Program-made: the position numbers and the translations under genes
Source: DATJGR01 sp963735085
GTDB lineage: Bacteria > Pseudomonadota > Gammaproteobacteria > Pseudomonadales > Azotimanducaceae
NCBI GenBank assembly: GCA_963735085.1
Contig: CAVTJP010000013.1
Span: 1-64,000, forward strand
Reading direction: 5' to 3'
Length of the DNA: 64,000 nt
The notes under the pieces: model-generated
Databases searched by the model: none
What the model was told of the DNA's origin: nothing
What the model saw: the letters and a program-made list of their open reading frames with translations, nothing else
Shown: piece by piece, positions 43,518 through 52,610 of the stretch
Layout: each line of letters starts with the position of its first letter
Numbering within the stretch: the first letter of the stretch is position 1

Positions 43518-45071
43518 TCATTTCGTCTCCCCGACTGAATTGAGGCGGTGGGCCAGATAGGTGGGCACGGGCTGTGCAATGCCTTTGAATTCGAGATCGC
43601 CGAGATGCTCGGCGTGCACAGCGGCGCCCAGCATGTTGTGCACGCGTTGTGAGATCAGCACCTGGCCGCCCTTCGCTTCGCTACAGATGCGCGACGCCAG
43701 ATTGGTCACCGTGCCGATGGCGGCGTATTCGTAGCGGCCCTCGAAACCGACCTGACCACACGTCGCATAACCGGCTGCGACACCCACACCCAGCTGCAGC
43801 TCATGACCGCGATCGCGCCATGATTGCGACAGCACCTCGGCCGCATCGCGCATTGCCAGCGCCAGCGCCACCGCACGATGCGCTGGCTCATCACACGGCA
43901 CCGGATCGTTGAAGATCACCATCATGCCGTCGCCGAGAAACTGCGCCAGCGTGCCGCCGTGCGCGAACACCAGCGGCCCGACGGCATTGTGCAGTTCCGC
44001 GATAACGGCCATCACGTCTTCGGGCTCGGCACGTTCAGCGAATGGCGTAAAGGCGCGCAGGTCGCAGAACAGCACGGCGACTTCACGGCGGTGGCTCTTC
44101 AGCAGCTCGATACCGCCCGAGGTAATCACGTCGGCCAGCTGCGGCGGCAGGAATCGGCGCATCAGGCTGAGCCGTTCCACTTCCTGCACCTGGCTCGACA
44201 CACGCTGCTCGAGTTGGCGGTTCCAATCACGCAATTCATCGGCCTGGGCTTCCACGCGCGCCAGCAGTCCGCGCTCGTTATCGCGCAGCCGTTTCTTCTC
44301 CATGCACGCGCCGATGCGCGCCTTCAGCAGCACCGGGTCGAACGGTTTCGTCAAATAGTCCTCGGCGCCGGCTTCGATACAGCGTACGACGCTCGCCATA
44401 TCGTCGAGCGCGGAAATCATGATCACGGGGATGTCGCGAATCGCGGGATCCGTGTGATGCCGTTCGAGCACCGCAAAGCCATCGAGGCGCGGCATCATCA
44501 CGTCCAGCAGCACCAGATCGACACCGCCAACTGCCATCCGCTCCAACGCTTCTACACCGTCGCGCGCTTCCACGACGCCGTAGCCCAGCCGCTGCAGGCG
44601 CCGGCCGAGCACATCGCGATTGGCCGCGTCGTCGTCCACCACCAGAATCGTCTCGAGCCTGCCCGCTCGCGGTACCTCGGCAACGCCGGGATTGCTGGCG
44701 GTGCCGGGCGCGCCGGTCGCCAGCCTGCGTGCAAGTTCGCCCAATCGCGCGGTGGCGGCCGTCAAGCGCTCGAGGTCGGCCTGGGGCAGTGCGCCGGGTG
44801 ATGCGCTCAACGCGGCCGTTGAGGCCTGCAGTTCGCCAACGTGCGTACTCAGGCGCGCGGCTGACTCACCCGGCGCACCATCGGCATCGATGATACCGGG
44901 TACCAGTTCCAGCACCTGCCGAGCCACCGCGCGGATGCGTTCGAGCTGCGCGGTGTTCTCGCGCGTCAAGTCTTCTTCTTCGAGCAACAGCTCCGAGTAA
45001 CCGATGAGATGATTTACGGGCGTACGCAGTTCATGGCGCAGCTCGCGCGTCTGCTCCTCGGTCAGATTCAC
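43518..45071 (-). CDS. DHp-REC-class III nucleotide cyclase
   Basis: The 517-residue protein starts at GTG 45071. It has a histidine-kinase dimerisation box (LRHELRTPVNHLIGYSELLL, about residues 14-33) but no HATPase domain, then a receiver domain (about 140-255: ILVVDDDAANRDVLGRRLQR, phospho-Asp in LVLLDVMMPRLDGFAV, Lys in YLTKPFD), a coiled coil (about 270-305) and a class III adenylate/guanylate cyclase domain (about 320-500: VAVLFCDLRAFTPFAE and FLGDGMMVIFNDP with both metal Asp). It would make cAMP or cGMP under phosphorylation control, the DHp acting as a phospho-transfer or dimer element. The start overlaps the stop of the VOC gene (GTGA). The presence of an orphan DHp is unusual. Confidence 0.85.
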   Translation of the reverse strand: MNLTEEQTRELRHELRTPVNHLIGYSELLLEEEDLTRENTAQLERIRAVARQVLELVPGIIDADGAPGESAARLSTHVGELQASTAALSASPGALPQADLERLTAATARLGELARRLATGAPGTASNPGVAEVPRAGRLETILVVDDDAANRDVLGRRLQRLGYGVVEARDGVEALERMAVGGVDLVLLDVMMPRLDGFAVLERHHTDPAIRDIPVIMISALDDMASVVRCIEAGAEDYLTKPFDPVLLKARIGACMEKKRLRDNERGLLARVEAQADELRDWNRQLEQRVSSQVQEVERLSLMRRFLPPQLADVITSGGIELLKSHRREVAVLFCDLRAFTPFAERAEPEDVMAVIAELHNAVGPLVFAHGGTLAQFLGDGMMVIFNDPVPCDEPAHRAVALALAMRDAAEVLSQSWRDRGHELQLGVGVAAGYATCGQVGFEGRYEYAAIGTVTNLASRICSEAKGGQVLISQRVHNMLGAAVHAEHLGDLEFKGIAQPVPTYLAHRLNSVGETK

Positions 45072-45436
45072 CCTGGGCGGTGCAGTGCGCAGAGCTTGTT
45101 GCCGTCGGGATCGCGCAAATAGGCGAGATAGATGTTGTTGTCCCGAAGTCCCGGTGGGTCTTCGCACGTGGTGCCGCCATTGGCAACGCCCGCCGCATGC
45201 CAGGCATTACCCTCCTCGGCCGACTTCACCGCGAACCCGATCGTGCTGCCGTTGCCATGCGTTGCGGGCTTCCCGTTGATTGGCGTGGTAATCGCAAACA
45301 CGCCCGTTGGGCTCATGTAGAAATAGCGGTTCTTGTTGGCGACTCCGGGCCCGATGCCGATGGTGCCAAGCACCGCATCGTAAAACTTCTTCGAAGCCTC
45401 GAGATCGTTAACACCGAGCATCACATGACTGAACAT
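45068..45436 (-). CDS. VOC superfamily protein (glyoxalase-like)
   Basis: The 122-residue protein follows the small VOC/glyoxalase pattern: MFSHVMLGVNDLEASKKFYD, GVFAITTPINGKPATHGNG, IGFAVKSAEEGNAWHAAG and AYLRDPDGNKLCALHRPG. The family binds a metal at a site made by His and Glu, but here some ligand positions are replaced, so catalysis is uncertain. ATG 45436 is preceded by AGGAG. The gene is transcribed just before the cyclase gene with a GTGA overlap, so the two may be co-translated, but no functional link is known. Confidence 0.8.
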   Translation of the reverse strand: MFSHVMLGVNDLEASKKFYDAVLGTIGIGPGVANKNRYFYMSPTGVFAITTPINGKPATHGNGSTIGFAVKSAEEGNAWHAAGVANGGTTCEDPPGLRDNNIYLAYLRDPDGNKLCALHRPG

Positions 45437-45616
45437 GATTTCTCCTTTTGATGTGCGACGAATGACGGAGCGAGGATCGTCCGACCGGCGCGGGTTGCGC
45501 CGCGGTCGCCAACGCATGGTAACCGAATAGCGTTGTGCGCCGTCTCCCATCGTACGGTGTGCGGCTTACGTTCGCCGGTGGATGATCTCTGCCAGCCAAT
45601 CAGCCGGTTCATCGGC

Positions 45617-45696
45617 GCGCGCCTGCGGGCCTCGGCAGCCAAGCGGTCGCTGTCCTGGTCGAGCCACAGCAGCGGATGCGTATCGAGCGCGATCAT
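45617..45696 (-). pseudogene. VapC-like PIN-domain toxin, N-terminal remnant
   Basis: From ATG 45696 the sequence reads MIALDTHPLLWLDQDSDRL, the classic first strand of PIN/VapC proteins with the catalytic Asp in LDTH. After about 26 residues the similarity ends and the frame runs into unrelated sequence shared with the VOC gene region. The remaining acidic catalytic residues are lost. The ATG overlaps the VapB stop in the normal ATGA manner, so a toxin-antitoxin pair has been truncated. Confidence 0.6.
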
Positions 45697-45920
45697 TGGG
45701 CAGCTTCCCAACCGACGTCGACCGGCGACTCGACGTCGCCAGAGAGTTCGATCATGCCCTGATGGCCACCGATCAACCCAGCGGCGTGCGGTCGCACCGG
45801 TACCAGCTTGGCCACGGGAATCCCGTTCTTGGTGATCGTCAGTTCTTCACCGGTCTGTGCGACCTGATCCATCAATCTCAGACATTTCGCTTTGAATTCA
45901 GAGGCTTTGATCGTGTCCAC
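45693..45920 (-). CDS. vapB: Phd/VapB-type antitoxin
   Basis: The 75-residue protein starts at GTG 45920 and shows the Phd/YefM pattern: TIKASEFKAKCLRLMDQVAQ, GEELTITKNGIPVAKLVPV. This N-terminal domain binds DNA and represses the operon, while the C-terminal tail (about 50-75) binds the toxin. The toxin reading frame downstream is truncated, so the antitoxin may be without a functional partner. The start codon is reasonable given the size of the family. Confidence 0.8.
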   Translation of the reverse strand: MDTIKASEFKAKCLRLMDQVAQTGEELTITKNGIPVAKLVPVRPHAAGLIGGHQGMIELSGDVESPVDVGWEAAQ

Positions 45921-46037
45921 GAACGCACAACTCGATTGATGACGAGTGTGAAATCAACGCACGCCAACCCACTTCACTGTCAGTTGGGTATGACTCAGTC
46001 CGAGCGAAGTTGCCCCACTTACATCCGGGAGAGCGGT

Positions 46038-46409
46038 TCATGGCGCCGCCACACCCAGCGCTCCCATCTTCTCCAGCAGGCGCGGCAGATCCACCGGCTT
46101 GGTGTCGTAGTCGCTACAACCCGCTTCCATCGCCTTCTCGCGATCGCCCGCCATTGAATGTGCGGTGAGCGCGACGACGGGAATATGTCTGGTGCCCGCA
46201 TCGGCTTTGATCGCGCGCGTGGCCTCCCAGCCGTTCATCACCGGCAGGCTCATATCCATCAGCACGATGTCGGGCAGCTCCGTCTTCGACTTGGCCACTC
46301 CTTCGGCGCCGTCGACGGCGAATACCACCTCGAAGCCGCGTCGCTGCAAACGGCGCGACAGCATGTCGCGGTTCATTTCGTTGTCTTCAACCAGCAGCAC
46401 TTTCGGCAT
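46038..46409 (-). CDS. Single-domain response regulator
   Basis: The 123-residue protein is a CheY-like receiver: KVLLVEDNEMNRDMLSRRLQ with the acidic pocket, IVLMDMSLPVMNGWEATRAI with the phospho-Asp, and the Thr and Lys switch residues in VVALTAHSM and YDTKPVDL. It has no output domain. Its start overlaps the end of the GAF kinase gene by 23 bp, so both are co-transcribed and it is the natural phosphoryl acceptor of that kinase. Output may be by protein contact. Confidence 0.9.
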   Translation of the reverse strand: MPKVLLVEDNEMNRDMLSRRLQRRGFEVVFAVDGAEGVAKSKTELPDIVLMDMSLPVMNGWEATRAIKADAGTRHIPVVALTAHSMAGDREKAMEAGCSDYDTKPVDLPRLLEKMGALGVAAP

Positions 46410-49400
46410 CAGTCACACTCCCCTCAGAGTTGGCGTCGACCACTACCGAAGGCAGCGTGACGGTAAATGTCGAACCGGCGCCCGGCGTCGAGTCCACCGT
46501 GATATCGCCGCCCATCATCACGCAGAACTGGCGGCTGAGCGCCAGCCCGAGCCCGGTGCCGCCGTATTTGCGGGCTGTATGGGCTTCGGCCTGCGAGAAG
46601 GCTTCGAACAACCGCGACATCTGTTCATCCGTAATGCCAATGCCGGTGTCCGCAATTGCGAAGGTATGCGTTGCCGCATCCGGTTGCCGTCGCACCTTTA
46701 GTGTGATGGTGCCGCCCTCGGTGAACTTGGCAGCGTTCGACAGCAGATTGAACAGCACCTGCCGCATCTTAACGAGATCGGCATGCAGCACGCCCGCGTC
46801 AGGCGCGCAATCGATCACGAATGCATTGCGGTTCTTCTCCACCAGCGGGCGAACGATGGATTCGACGTCCTTGATGAGCGCGCTCACCTCGAAGTCCTCC
46901 AGATACATCGTCATGCGTCCAGCCTCCACCTTCGACAGATCGAGGATGCCGCTGATCAGCGTCAGCAGGTGTTTGCCCGCGGTGTGAATCTTGCCGAGGT
47001 CTGGCAGGAAATCGTCCTGACCCAAGTCTTCGCATTCCTCCTGCAATAATTCCGCGTAGCCGATGATCGCGTTCAGCGGCGTGCGCAGCTCATGCGACAT
47101 GTTGGCGAGGAATTCGCTTTTGTGGCGCGAGGCCACTTCGAGTTCCTGGGTTTTCGTCTGCAGCTGATTGAAGAGGCGGGCGTTTTCGATGGCGATCACA
47201 GCCTGGTTGGCCAGCGCTTCGAGTACCGTTCGGTTGCGCGCAGTGAACGGTCGTGCGGTATGGCGGATCACGAGGATTGCACCGATCGGTCCTTCGCGGC
47301 TCGGCATCGGCACTGCCAGCGCGGCCAGTTCGGTGCCACCGTCGCGGCGATTCATCTCTGCCGCCATCGGGTATTGTTTAGCCCACGCATCGATCGTACC
47401 AACCACCTCCACCACGCAGTTGCCATTGATCGCTGCACCAATGAATGTACTGTTGCGGGTGCGCTGTGCTTCGGCTGGATAGACCCAACCGCCACGGACA
47501 TCGTCCCATCCCCGCCCGATCTCGCCGTCCTGGTAGTGCACCGAGCCGAGATCGGCGTCGCAAAGCCGTTTCGCGGCCGCGGCGATCTGCGGCAGCGTCG
47601 CATCCAGGTCCGCCGGCGCACTGGCGATGATGGCCAGCACATTGCCCAGTACGGTCTGCCGGTCGAGGTTCTCGCTGACGATCTGATTGCTCTCGCGCAG
47701 TTCGCGGATGAGGCGTGCATTCTCGATGGCGATGGCGGCCTGGTCGGCGAAGGATTGCAGCAGCGTAATGGTGGCTGGCGCGATATCGTCGTTGGTGCTC
47801 GCAATGACGAGGAAGCCCAGCACTTCGTCGCCTCGGGTGACAGGAATGATCGCGATGGCAACCACACCCGTTTCGAGCCAGCGCTGCTGATCGTCGTCGG
47901 CCTCCGAAAGCGCCGCCGGATTCCACAGAATTGTCTGGCGACTCTGCGCCGCGCGGCGGAACCGCGCGCTCAACGGTACGAGCATTCCAACCTCGATAGC
48001 CGGGCTCGGAAAATCCGGCATGGTGGACATGCCGCGGATGACCCGGAACTCACCTTCCAGAATCGATAGCCCGACGGTGGCCCCGGTTAACCGGCGCGCC
48101 GCGTCAGCAATGGCCTGCAGTGTTTCATCGAGTTGTTCAGGCGCCCGGCTGATCTGCCGCAGGATGTCGCTGCTCGCTTCCTCGCGCCTCAACGCCTCGG
48201 TGATCTCCTTGTTGCGCGCCTGCAGTTCGTTGAAGACGCGTGCGTTGTCGATGGCGATAACCGCCTGTGCGGCGAAGCGTTCCAGCAGCGATACGTGTTC
48301 CGGTGAAAACGGCCGTGCTGTGCTGCGTCTGACGCCGATCATCCCGATCGGCCCGCCCATGCCGAGCATCGGCGCCCGCACCACCGCAGCCTCCGTCAAA
48401 CCATCACGCCGGGCCGTCGCGGCCGGCACCGGATACGCATTCGCCCAGCTGTCGACCGTCCCTGCAATCGATTCGGTGGTCGTGGGAAGCGAGTCTGGCC
48501 ACGCGCCCGATGTGTCCGTCCGATGGCCCCGCAGGTCGTCCCACACGTGCCATTCGTCTGCGTCGTCCCTGAAAACAACGGAGGCGGCATCGCCTTCACA
48601 CAGCCGCCTGGCTGCCTGACCGATCGTAGCCACCACCTGTTCGATGTCGCCCGGCGATTGACTGATGATGCGCAGGATGTCGGCGGTGGCGGTCTCGCGT
48701 TCAAGTCCTCTGGCGAGTGCATCGTTGCGCTCAACCAGCAACTGCTGCGCACGCGCCGTTTCAATGGCTATGGCAGCCTGTCCGGCGAAGTTCTCGAGCA
48801 AGCGCTGCTCGGCCGCCGTGAAGGGTTCGGGCGAGGCTCTCGTGACGGCCAGGAAGCCGAACGGTCCACGGCTGGTCATGAGCACGGTCTTCAGCAAACT
48901 CTGGGTGCCGGTGCGCTCCCACAACTCGGCGATGTAAGGCACTTCGTCGCGGACCTTGTCCGGGCCGCCGTGCAGCATGACGGTACGTTCGCGCAGCAGG
49001 CGCGCATTGTCCGCCGGCTCGTCTTCCGCGGAGTCATACGGACTGGGTGACGTGAGGCGAACATCGCGGTTGAGCGTGCCGCCGAATGCGATCGCCACGC
49101 GTTCAGCGCGGGTGGCGTTGGCATCGCGCCAACGCGCAATGAGCGTGATTCGAGACCTCAACAGCCGTCCGGCCTGCAACACCACGGCGTCGAGTGCCGC
49201 CTGCAGATTGTCGGGCGAACGACTGATGAGTTCGAGAATCTGGGTGGTGGCTGTCTGCTGCTCCAGCGCTGCTGTCAATCCGGCGTTACTCTGCTGCAAT
49301 TCATCGAACAGCTGAGTGTTCTCGATGGCAATCACCGCCTGGTCGGCAAACGTTTCGAACAATCGGATCTGCGCCTCTGTGTAGGCGTCGGGCGAGCTTC

Positions 49401-51504
49401 GCGCGACAACCAGCAGGCCGAAGCGCCCTCGTGTGGTCGTTAGTGGTGTGACAATCGAAGAGTTGATGCCGCTCGCCTTCCATACCTCGGCCAGCAGCGG
49501 TGATTCGGCGCGCAACTTGTCGGGCCCGCCGTAGCGCATCAGCGAGCGGTCACGGCCCATCTGCGCCAGCGTGCCCGAACTGATGTCCATCGGCGCGGGC
49601 ATCGGCGTAGTCAGGCGAGCGCCATCCATTATTCCGCCGGGATTGGCAACTGCTACCCAGTCCATTGATCCATCCGGTGCGTCGCGAAGCGCGATGGCCC
49701 TGTCCGACTCGAGCAGGTGCGTGGCCCGCAGCACCACGGCATCCAGCGCGGCCTGCAGATCCGAGGGCGATCGGCTGATGACGTCGAGAATTTCAGCGGT
49801 GGCGGTCTGTCGCTGCAGCGCGTCGCTCACCTCGCGGTTGCGCGCGCGGAGATCGGTGAGCAACCGCGAATTCCCGATTGCAATGGCCGCCTGGTCTGCG
49901 AACGTGCGCAGCAGCGCAACGTCGTTGGCAGAATATGTCACCACGCCAGGACGTTCTACCGTCAGCAGGCCGATGGTCTCGTCGTCGGCCAGGATGGGCA
50001 TCCACAGGATGGTGTGTTCGCCGAAGTGCTCGATCAGCTCGTCGACTAGAGCTATGTCTGTGTTGCCGCGCGTGACCGCGACGACGGTGTGGTCGCCCGT
50101 GCGCAGCGCGGTGGCGTACGGTTCCTGATCGACCGCTATCTGGCTGCCCACCCTCGCGACGATGTCCGCGTGCATGTGAGAAAACGAACCCACAGGTTCC
50201 AGCACATCGCCGCGCCGTAACCAGATCACCGAGCCGCGCGACTTCACCAGCCGCACCGCGTTCTCGGCCAACGTGTTCAGCACCGCGGTGAGGTCGAAGG
50301 CCGAGCGGCTGATGGACTGGAGCACGGCAGCGACCGCCGTCTCGCGCCCGATACGGTCCTGCAGATCGTTGAACAGCGCAGCGTTCTCGATCGCAATCAC
50401 CGCCTGATCGGCGAAGGTTTCGAGTAGGCGGATTTGCGCGTCGCTGTAGGGTTCGGGCGAAGTTCGGGTGACGATCAGATGGCCGAAGAGGCCGCGCGGG
50501 GTCGTCAACGGCGTTCTGATGGACGAGCTCAGGCCCAGCGCTTGCCACGCGTCGGCGAGTTTCGGCGCATCGGCGCGGATGTTGTCCGGACCACCGTGGC
50601 GCATGATCGTGTGGCCACCGCTCGCAATCGCTGTTGCCTCTTGCGATCCAGTATTGGCGGGCATCGGCGTGGCAAGGCGCACGTCCATCGCGATCTCGCT
50701 GCCGTTGGCGCGAGCCACGTATTCCTCTGGCCCATCGGGCGTGAATCGGCTGACCAGCGCGAACTCGGACTCGAGCAGCCGCGCTGCCTTCAGCACCACC
50801 GCATCGAGCGCTGCCTGCAGATCCGACGGCGAACGGCTGATCACGTCGAGAATTTCCGCAGTCGCTGTCTCGCGTTCGAGACCTTCGGCCAACGCCTCGT
50901 TGCGCTCGGCGAGCGCCTGTTGTGCGCGCGCCGTTTCGATCGCGATGGCCGCCTGGTCGGCAAAGGCTTCGAGCGTGGCTATCTCGGTTGCGTTGAACGG
51001 CCGCACTTCGGCCCTGACCACCGCGAGCGCACCCCGAATGGCTTCGCCGCGGCCAAGCGGCGCGGCCATCCCGGAGCGAGTGCCTGCGGCCGGCCCCCGC
51101 TGTTCGCGCACAAGCGTTTGGATGTCGTCGACTGCGACACTGCGGCGTTCACGCACCGCGCGAGATGGAGGCCCGCCGCCGGACAGCGGGATCGGCGGTT
51201 GCGCTGGCACGAAAACGAGCGTTGGCGTGCGGGCGTCCGCAGATCGCGGCCCCGGCTCGAGCTGGTCACCGGAAACCAGCCAAACCCGGGCGGCATCGCC
51301 GCCTGTCAGTCGCCGCGCCGTCTCGGCAATCGCGAGCAGGGTGCCGTCGACATCGAGCGGGTGTTCGTTGATGCGTTGTGCGATGCGCGCCAGCGCCGCC
51401 TCGCGCTCGGTTGCAGCAGCAAGTTCGGCGCGCAGTTGTGCCTCGCTCGCTTCGAGTCGCTGCAGCATCTGATCGCGCTGCTGGTCCGACAAATTGTTCC
51501 CCAT
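46387..51504 (-). CDS. Histidine kinase with eight GAF domains
   Basis: The 1705-residue protein has a short coiled-coil N-terminus and then eight tandem GAF domains (about 50 to 1440), separated by a recurring linker such as ETATAEILDVISRSPSDLQA. A HisKA domain follows (MSHELRTPLNAIIGYAELL, phospho-His at about 1460) and a HATPase (NLLSNAAKFTEGGTI, ADTGIGI, GGTGLGLALSR). There is no membrane segment, so it senses small ligands or light-chromophore analogues in the cytoplasm. The GAF copies differ, so they may bind different ligands or only form a helical spacer. The ATG at 51504 fits a coiled-coil start. It overlaps the single receiver gene downstream. Confidence 0.9.
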   Translation of the reverse strand: MGNNLSDQQRDQMLQRLEASEAQLRAELAAATEREAALARIAQRINEHPLDVDGTLLAIAETARRLTGGDAARVWLVSGDQLEPGPRSADARTPTLVFVPAQPPIPLSGGGPPSRAVRERRSVAVDDIQTLVREQRGPAAGTRSGMAAPLGRGEAIRGALAVVRAEVRPFNATEIATLEAFADQAAIAIETARAQQALAERNEALAEGLERETATAEILDVISRSPSDLQAALDAVVLKAARLLESEFALVSRFTPDGPEEYVARANGSEIAMDVRLATPMPANTGSQEATAIASGGHTIMRHGGPDNIRADAPKLADAWQALGLSSSIRTPLTTPRGLFGHLIVTRTSPEPYSDAQIRLLETFADQAVIAIENAALFNDLQDRIGRETAVAAVLQSISRSAFDLTAVLNTLAENAVRLVKSRGSVIWLRRGDVLEPVGSFSHMHADIVARVGSQIAVDQEPYATALRTGDHTVVAVTRGNTDIALVDELIEHFGEHTILWMPILADDETIGLLTVERPGVVTYSANDVALLRTFADQAAIAIGNSRLLTDLRARNREVSDALQRQTATAEILDVISRSPSDLQAALDAVVLRATHLLESDRAIALRDAPDGSMDWVAVANPGGIMDGARLTTPMPAPMDISSGTLAQMGRDRSLMRYGGPDKLRAESPLLAEVWKASGINSSIVTPLTTTRGRFGLLVVARSSPDAYTEAQIRLFETFADQAVIAIENTQLFDELQQSNAGLTAALEQQTATTQILELISRSPDNLQAALDAVVLQAGRLLRSRITLIARWRDANATRAERVAIAFGGTLNRDVRLTSPSPYDSAEDEPADNARLLRERTVMLHGGPDKVRDEVPYIAELWERTGTQSLLKTVLMTSRGPFGFLAVTRASPEPFTAAEQRLLENFAGQAAIAIETARAQQLLVERNDALARGLERETATADILRIISQSPGDIEQVVATIGQAARRLCEGDAASVVFRDDADEWHVWDDLRGHRTDTSGAWPDSLPTTTESIAGTVDSWANAYPVPAATARRDGLTEAAVVRAPMLGMGGPIGMIGVRRSTARPFSPEHVSLLERFAAQAVIAIDNARVFNELQARNKEITEALRREEASSDILRQISRAPEQLDETLQAIADAARRLTGATVGLSILEGEFRVIRGMSTMPDFPSPAIEVGMLVPLSARFRRAAQSRQTILWNPAALSEADDDQQRWLETGVVAIAIIPVTRGDEVLGFLVIASTNDDIAPATITLLQSFADQAAIAIENARLIRELRESNQIVSENLDRQTVLGNVLAIIASAPADLDATLPQIAAAAKRLCDADLGSVHYQDGEIGRGWDDVRGGWVYPAEAQRTRNSTFIGAAINGNCVVEVVGTIDAWAKQYPMAAEMNRRDGGTELAALAVPMPSREGPIGAILVIRHTARPFTARNRTVLEALANQAVIAIENARLFNQLQTKTQELEVASRHKSEFLANMSHELRTPLNAIIGYAELLQEECEDLGQDDFLPDLGKIHTAGKHLLTLISGILDLSKVEAGRMTMYLEDFEVSALIKDVESIVRPLVEKNRNAFVIDCAPDAGVLHADLVKMRQVLFNLLSNAAKFTEGGTITLKVRRQPDAATHTFAIADTGIGITDEQMSRLFEAFSQAEAHTARKYGGTGLGLALSRQFCVMMGGDITVDSTPGAGSTFTVTLPSVVVDANSEGSVTDAESAAG

Positions 51505-51803
51505 AGGCGTTGCTCAACCCTTCTCACCGCCCCTCAGCCCGGCTGACGCGCAGAACCAGAAGCTTGCCGAATACTACGCGGTAAGAGAAGGTGAGGCATT
51601 AGGCGAGGTTCAGCTGGACCTCTTCGCACAGGCACCGTCCCGAACGAATGCCAAAACAGCACAGAACCGACTCAAGGCTGACGATTCAGTTCTGCCGCCT
51701 CATGCGTCCAACGTAGAGCCGTTATCCCGCAACATCCACTCCGGGCTAGACTCCGATTTCGCGCTCGGATTGTCGTTACACCACATTCACTGAGGAACCA
51801 GTT
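51505..51803. other. Intergenic stretch, no supported gene
   Basis: This part lies between the kinase start (minus) and a small plus-strand gene. A plus-strand open frame covers it but overlaps the kinase start in antisense and has no recognisable features. It probably contains the kinase promoter. Confidence 0.35.
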
Positions 51804-52025
51804 GTGTCAACCGATCAACGAAGGCGGGATCTCAGCTACTTCGTCCTTTGTGCCGGCCTGGTGATTGCTTTTCTGCTGTTTGGCGTGCGTGCGAACTACC
51901 GCCCAGGCGTGTACTACGCGATCGCGGACGTGCAGCCGGAGGCACAACCAGACCACGCGTCCAGCGCCGTTCGCACAATGCCCCGCACAGCCCGCCAAGC
52001 CGCACCGCTCACAACGGCGCGATAG
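51804..52025 (+). CDS. Possible small membrane protein
   Basis: A GTG at 51804 begins a 73-residue frame with one membrane segment (about residues 12-27, YFVLCAGLVIAFLLFGV) and an Ala/Thr-rich tail. The hydrophobic helix and acceptable composition support a gene, but no family is recognised. It precedes the DUF4398 lipoprotein by 180 bp on the same strand. Confidence 0.4.
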   Translation: MSTDQRRRDLSYFVLCAGLVIAFLLFGVRANYRPGVYYAIADVQPEAQPDHASSAVRTMPRTARQAAPLTTAR

Positions 52026-52204
52026 CCCCAGTATTTTTCCGGGCCGCAGATGCCTCGACGACATCCGGCGGCACGTCTCCACACATGCGCGGTTCGCCCA
52101 GGATCCCGTCCGCGAATGAACGTGCGCTAACAGACAGACCACCTCCGCCGATGCGCAGACCGTGTATGCACGCGTCCCGTACGCATCCGTCCCAAGGAAT
52201 CGAT

Positions 52205-52570
52205 ATGAACACCTTACGTTTCGCCCCCCCGTCGGCGGCGCTGGCGCTGTCCCTCGCTCTGCTCGGTGGCTGTGTCAGCACGCCGGCACCCAGTGAACAA
52301 ATGGTCGTCGCCGAAACGGCGGTGCAGCATGCGAACACCAGCAGCACCAGCGAAAACGCCGCAGCGGAACTGCAGATCGCAATGGCCAAGCTCGCCAGCG
52401 CAAAACTAGCGGAAGCAAATGAGAACTATGTCCTCTCGAATCAGCTTGCCGACGAAGCCGTGGTCGACGCACAGGTCGCCGAACTGCACGCGCAATCGGA
52501 GCGTTCGCGAAAAGCCGCGGAAGAATCGCAAGCCGCAGCGCTCGCGCTCAGCAAAGAAATGAATCGCTAG
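52205..52570 (+). CDS. DUF4398 lipoprotein
   Basis: The 121-residue protein has a lipoprotein signal (ALALSLALLGGCVSTPAP, lipid Cys about 23) and a coiled-coil region of the DUF4398 family (AAAELQIAMAKLASAKLAEA, ADEAVVDAQVAELHAQ). It lies 40 bp ahead of an OmpA-domain lipoprotein with a similar N-terminus, and together they are a common pair in gammaproteobacteria. The function is unknown; a helical periplasmic anchor to the outer membrane is likely. ATG 52205 fits the signal peptide. Confidence 0.85.
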   Translation: MNTLRFAPPSAALALSLALLGGCVSTPAPSEQMVVAETAVQHANTSSTSENAAAELQIAMAKLASAKLAEANENYVLSNQLADEAVVDAQVAELHAQSERSRKAAEESQAAALALSKEMNR

Positions 52571-52610
52571 TCCGCCCATTCACTCGCCACCTACTAAATC
52601 AGGACTACTC

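Noticed and set aside
51494..51793. Plus-strand 99-residue frame upstream of the small membrane protein
   Set aside because: It overlaps the kinase start in antisense and has no family features, signal peptide or good ribosome-binding site.
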